7,171 bases of DNA from Verrucomicrobiales bacterium (GTDB lineage: Bacteria > Verrucomicrobiota > Verrucomicrobiia > Limisphaerales > SXQI01): the NCBI GenBank assembly GCA_005793025.1, contig SXQI01000072.1, positions 1-7,171 of the forward strand, given 5' to 3'. Every line of letters begins with the position of its first letter. The stretch's first letter is position 1. Positions 6,558-7,171 of this stretch are shown in pieces. Both the position numbers and the translations under genes were made by a program. The notes beneath the pieces are model-generated. The model was not told where the DNA came from. It saw only the letters and a program-made list of their open reading frames with translations, and ran no database searches.

Positions 6558-7171
6558 ATGAACCCATTTGGTCATAACTCCAACGACCCTTCACGGTGTA
6601 TCGGATCGCGTCGGGAGTTTCTCTGGCAGATGGGTGCTGGTTTTTCTGGGGTCGCGCTCACGGCCTTATTGGATCAGGACGGTTTTTTTGGATCCACAGC
6701 GATGGCGGCAACGCAAGGAGTCGTCATCCCACCTCCCATTCCGCGGAAGATTAAGTCCTGCATCTTCCTCTTTATGTACGGGGGCCCGTCCCAAATGGAC
6801 TTGTTCGATTACAAGCCGGAGTTGCAAAAACGGGATGGGCAAACGGTCAACCTAGAACTACGCCGTCGGGATATCAAACCCGGCAAATTACTCGCAAGCC
6901 GAAGATCCTTCAAACAGCATGGGAAATCAGGCCTCTGGTGCTCTGATGCACTCCCTCATCTTGCAAGTAAAATGGACAAGCTGGCGGTAATCCGCTCGCT
7001 TTACTCCGATTCATTCGCGCACGGATCCGCCATGCTCCAAATGAACAGCGGCCGGATCATTCAGGGATACCCATCGATCGGTTCATGGTTAGCTTATGGA
7101 CTGGGTTCCGCCAACCGAGACCTTCCGGGCTATGTGGTAATGTTGGATCCCAGAGGCGGGCCGATCAGCGG
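6558..7171 (+). CDS. DUF1501 family protein with Tat signal, 3'-truncated
   Basis: The first 204 codons of a DUF1501 protein; the frame is open to the window end (full family members are about 430-490 residues). ATG 6558 is chosen because an in-frame TGA lies at 6537-6539 and no other in-frame ATG or GTG lies between; there is no Shine-Dalgarno. The N-terminus is a twin-arginine signal: SRREFLW at 17-23, then a hydrophobic stretch at about 26-38, with cleavage possible after AMA (48-50). The mature start holds IFLFMYGGPSQMDLFDYKPE (69-88), the usual opening strand and metal-site-like GGPSxxD motif of the family. Further hallmarks are HGKSGLWCSDALPHLA (121-136), VIRSLYSDSFAHGSAM (144-159), GYPSIGSWLAYGLGS (170-184) and the DPRGGPISG end. 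DUF1501 is related to the alkaline phosphatase/sulfatase fold, so hydrolysis of an ester is plausible but unproven. DUF1501 genes commonly follow DUF1549/DUF1553 genes, as here with a 40-base gap, suggesting a partner role. Tat export suggests that it folds, perhaps with metal, before secretion. Confidence 0.95.
   Translation, partial: MNPFGHNSNDPSRCIGSRREFLWQMGAGFSGVALTALLDQDGFFGSTAMAATQGVVIPPPIPRKIKSCIFLFMYGGPSQMDLFDYKPELQKRDGQTVNLELRRRDIKPGKLLASRRSFKQHGKSGLWCSDALPHLASKMDKLAVIRSLYSDSFAHGSAMLQMNSGRIIQGYPSIGSWLAYGLGSANRDLPGYVVMLDPRGGPIS

Noticed and set aside
6568..6855. Open frame of 95 codons on the + strand starting 10 bases after the DUF1501 start
   Set aside because: It overlaps the DUF1501 gene in another frame; its translation is rich in Arg and Ser with no recognisable motif, while the 6558 frame gives clear DUF1501 motifs.

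Overview
The window looks like part of a chromosome from the Planctomycetes-Verrucomicrobia (PVC) group. The strongest evidence is a protein with the PSCyt1, PSCyt2/DUF1549 and PSD1/DUF1553 domains, followed directly by a DUF1501 protein. This pair is greatly expanded in Planctomycetota and Verrucomicrobiota and uncommon elsewhere. None of the four visible start codons has a recognisable Shine-Dalgarno sequence, which is compatible with such a host. I cannot choose between the two phyla from the sequence alone.

Layout, all on the + strand: (1) 1-1461, the ATPase of a carbohydrate ABC importer of the RbsA/MglA/XylG type, cut off at its 5' end by the window edge; (2) 1467-2468, the matching RbsC-type permease; (3) 2501-3448, a secreted beta-propeller protein with repeated LPNGN motifs; (4) 3455-6517, a 1020-residue secreted protein with two CxxCH haem motifs, DUF1549 and DUF1553, and what looks like a lectin-like domain inserted just before the end of DUF1553; (5) 6558-7171, the first 204 codons of a DUF1501 protein with a Tat signal, cut off at the 3' end. 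The intergenic gaps are 5, 32, 6 and 40 bases, so the five genes probably form one transcription unit. No stretch over 300 bases lacks a gene. I saw no tRNA, rRNA, CRISPR array, insertion sequence or convincing terminator.

How they may work together (inference): the secreted haem/DUF1553 protein, the DUF1501 protein and the propeller would act on a glycan or glycoside outside the cytoplasmic membrane, and the RbsA/RbsC importer would bring in the released monosaccharide-sized product. No periplasmic sugar-binding protein is visible; it would have to lie upstream of base 1, downstream of base 7171, or elsewhere. The biochemical activity of DUF1549/DUF1553/DUF1501 proteins is not established to my knowledge. 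The combination with a sugar importer and the domain inserted in DUF1553 are the points most worth following up.
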